Source of the DNA: Candidatus Omnitrophota bacterium
GTDB lineage: Bacteria; Omnitrophota; Gorgyraeia; B26-G9
Length of the DNA stretch: 6,877 nucleotides
NCBI GenBank assembly: GCA_023136735.1
Contig: JAGLQQ010000269.1
Location: 1-6,877 of the forward strand
Direction: 5' to 3'
Position 1 is the stretch's first letter; each line of letters opens with the position of its first letter. Both the position numbers and the translations under genes were made by a program. Under the pieces are notes generated by a model that worked only from the letters and a program-made list of their open reading frames with translations, ran no database searches and had not been told where the DNA came from. Shown here piece by piece: positions 5,636 through 6,877 of the stretch.

Positions 5636-6877
5636 TTAAACCTCCAGCTTCTTTTTGATCAATGAATTTAATATCTGCGGATTTGCTTTTCCGCGGGTTT
5701 TTTTCATTACCTGACCGACAAGAAACATTAATGCTTTTTCTTTGCCGCTCTTTACTTCGTTTGCTACTTTTTCAAATTCAAGAATGACTTCGTCAATTAC
5801 TGACTCTATTGCACTGGTGTCGGTAATTTGACTTAAATTTTGTTCTTTAATTATAGCAGAAGCATCTTTGCCTGTCTTTAGCATAGCTGGCAGTACCTGC
5901 TTGGCGATTTTTCCGCTAATTGTATTGCTATCGATTAATTCTAGCATAGCAACTAATTTTTCATGAGGCAATACTTCTTTTAATTTCTTTATATGGATGC
6001 TATTTGTATGTAAGCAGTTCATTATATCACCCATTAGCCAGTTGCAGATAGTTTTTGGTTGATTGTAATTTTGGGCGGCAGCTTCAAAATAAATGGCCAA
6101 ATGTTTCTGCGCGCTCAAGACTCCGGCATCATAGTCACTTAATGAGTAATCAGTTATTAAGCGTTGCTTTTTTGCTTTAGGGAGCTCTGGTAATTCTCCA
6201 CGAGCTTTTTCGATCGCATCTTTTTCAATGACAAAGGGCACTAGGTCCGGGTCAGGTATATATCTATAATCGTGAGCTTCTTCTTTGCTGCGCATGGAAA
6301 GTGTTTTTTGTTTTGCTTCGTCCCAGAGGCGGGTTTCCTGTATGATTGTACCTCCTTCGCGTAGAGTTTTCTCCTGACGGATTACTTCATAATTTAGAGC
6401 ATCACGAACTCCTTTAAAGGAGTTCATGTTTTTTATTTCTGCCTTTGTTCCAAGAGTTGTTTGGCCTTGGGGCCTTAATGATATATTAGCATCGCAGCGT
6501 AGTGATCCCTTTTCCATGTCGCAATCAGAAACTTCCAGGTATTCGAGAATGCTCTTAAGCTGGCTCAGGTAAGAGTAAGCTTCAGCTGCGGAACTGATAT
6601 CGGGCTCAGTAACAATTTCAAGCAGCGGTGTGCCTGTGCGGTTTAAATCTACAAGGCTCGCATCTTTTGTGTGTATCAGCTTTCCGGCATCTTCTTCCAT
6701 GTGCGCGCGCAGAATGCGGATTTTCTTTTGTCCAGTTTCTGTGGTTATTTGTAGATATCCGTTGGAAGCAAGCGGCTTGTCATATTGAGATATCTGATAG
6801 TTTTTGGGAAGGTCTGGGTAGTAATAATGTTTTCTGTCAAATTTTAAAAAATTTGCTACTGTACAATCTAAGGCCAG
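5636..6877 (-). CDS. gatB: Asp/Glu-tRNA amidotransferase subunit B, 5' end outside window
   Basis: GatB is the tRNA-binding and kinase subunit of the GatCAB amidotransferase. The complex converts Glu-tRNA(Gln), and in many bacteria Asp-tRNA(Asn), to Gln- or Asn-tRNA in the cytoplasm. The frame is open to the window edge and 413 residues are visible, so about 60 N-terminal residues of a usual 475-480 are missing. An internal ATG at 6700 is not the start, because family sequence continues upstream of it: KFDRKHYYYPDLPKNYQISQ, then RILRAH running into MEEDAGK. Further landmarks are SLVDLNRTGTPLLEIVTEPDI, GSLRCDANISLR, EIKNMNSFKGV, DYRYIPDPDLVP and SNWLMGD-like CNWLMGD. The C-terminal tRNA-binding YqeY-like domain ends with KALMFLVGQVMKKTRGKANPQ. 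It is the most upstream gene of the gatB-ctpA-deacetylase-tsaD run; its promoter, and any gatC or gatA, lie outside the window. Confidence 0.97.
   Translation of the reverse strand: MALDCTVANFLKFDRKHYYYPDLPKNYQISQYDKPLASNGYLQITTETGQKKIRILRAHMEEDAGKLIHTKDASLVDLNRTGTPLLEIVTEPDISSAAEAYSYLSQLKSILEYLEVSDCDMEKGSLRCDANISLRPQGQTTLGTKAEIKNMNSFKGVRDALNYEVIRQEKTLREGGTIIQETRLWDEAKQKTLSMRSKEEAHDYRYIPDPDLVPFVIEKDAIEKARGELPELPKAKKQRLITDYSLSDYDAGVLSAQKHLAIYFEAAAQNYNQPKTICNWLMGDIMNCLHTNSIHIKKLKEVLPHEKLVAMLELIDSNTISGKIAKQVLPAMLKTGKDASAIIKEQNLSQITDTSAIESVIDEVILEFEKVANEVKSGKEKALMFLVGQVMKKTRGKANPQILNSLIKKKLEV
5641..5645 (-). promoter_or_regulatory. ctpA Shine-Dalgarno inside the gatB 3' end
   Basis: GGAGG on the minus strand lies within the last codons of gatB (Leu-Glu-Val), six bases before the ctpA ATG at 5634. 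It fixes the ctpA start and indicates that gatB translation runs directly over the ctpA initiation site. Confidence 0.8.

Noticed and set aside
6698..6700. ATG at 6700 as the gatB start
   Set aside because: GatB family sequence continues in frame upstream to the window edge, so this Met is internal.
1..6877. Mobile element, CRISPR array, tRNA, rRNA or defence system
   Set aside because: I saw no transposase or integrase motifs, no spaced direct repeats, no cloverleaf-like or rRNA sequence, and no terminal inverted repeats beyond the terminator stem.

Overview
The window looks like a bacterial chromosome segment from a Gram-negative-type (diderm) organism. It is AT-rich and encodes lipoproteins, an OmpA-type peptidoglycan-binding domain, a carboxy-terminal processing protease and a YibQ-type divergent polysaccharide deacetylase. 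The combination of gatB next to ctpA, a divergent deacetylase and tsaD, plus a small lipoprotein ending in a PG_binding_1 domain, recalls genomes of Candidatus Omnitrophota or deltaproteobacteria-like lineages. That placement is a recollection-based inference with low to moderate confidence. No phage, transposon, CRISPR or defence genes are visible.

Layout. Nearly everything is on the minus strand, so transcription runs from high to low coordinates. (1) At 6877-3104 there is a tight run: gatB (5' end outside the window), ctpA (one base after gatB), the deacetylase (53-base gap from its preferred start) and tsaD (overlapping the deacetylase end by 20 bases). It mixes tRNA functions (tRNA-dependent amidation, t6A37 modification) with envelope functions (S41 protease, periplasmic deacetylase). 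(2) At 2133-1961 there is a short promoter-like region and a perfect Shine-Dalgarno followed by a 27-codon gene. It encodes a very basic peptide whose sequence strongly resembles the tiny ribosomal protein bL37 known from mycobacteria. (3) At 1896-116 a good sigma70-type promoter drives three envelope genes: a TTG-started lipoprotein with a PG_binding_1 domain, an OmpA/MotB-type lipoprotein, and a single-pass membrane-anchored coiled-coil protein. (4) At 96-48 a 19-bp perfect stem-loop, U-rich on both sides, forms a bidirectional terminator. It separates this operon from the last codons of a convergent plus-strand gene at the left edge.

How it works together. The 1896-116 operon has two proteins likely tethered by lipid and able to bind peptidoglycan, plus one inner-membrane coiled coil, which suggests an envelope-linking role. 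The upper run is housekeeping. The most noteworthy item is the 84-base bL37-like gene at 1961-2044, which is short enough for standard gene callers to miss.
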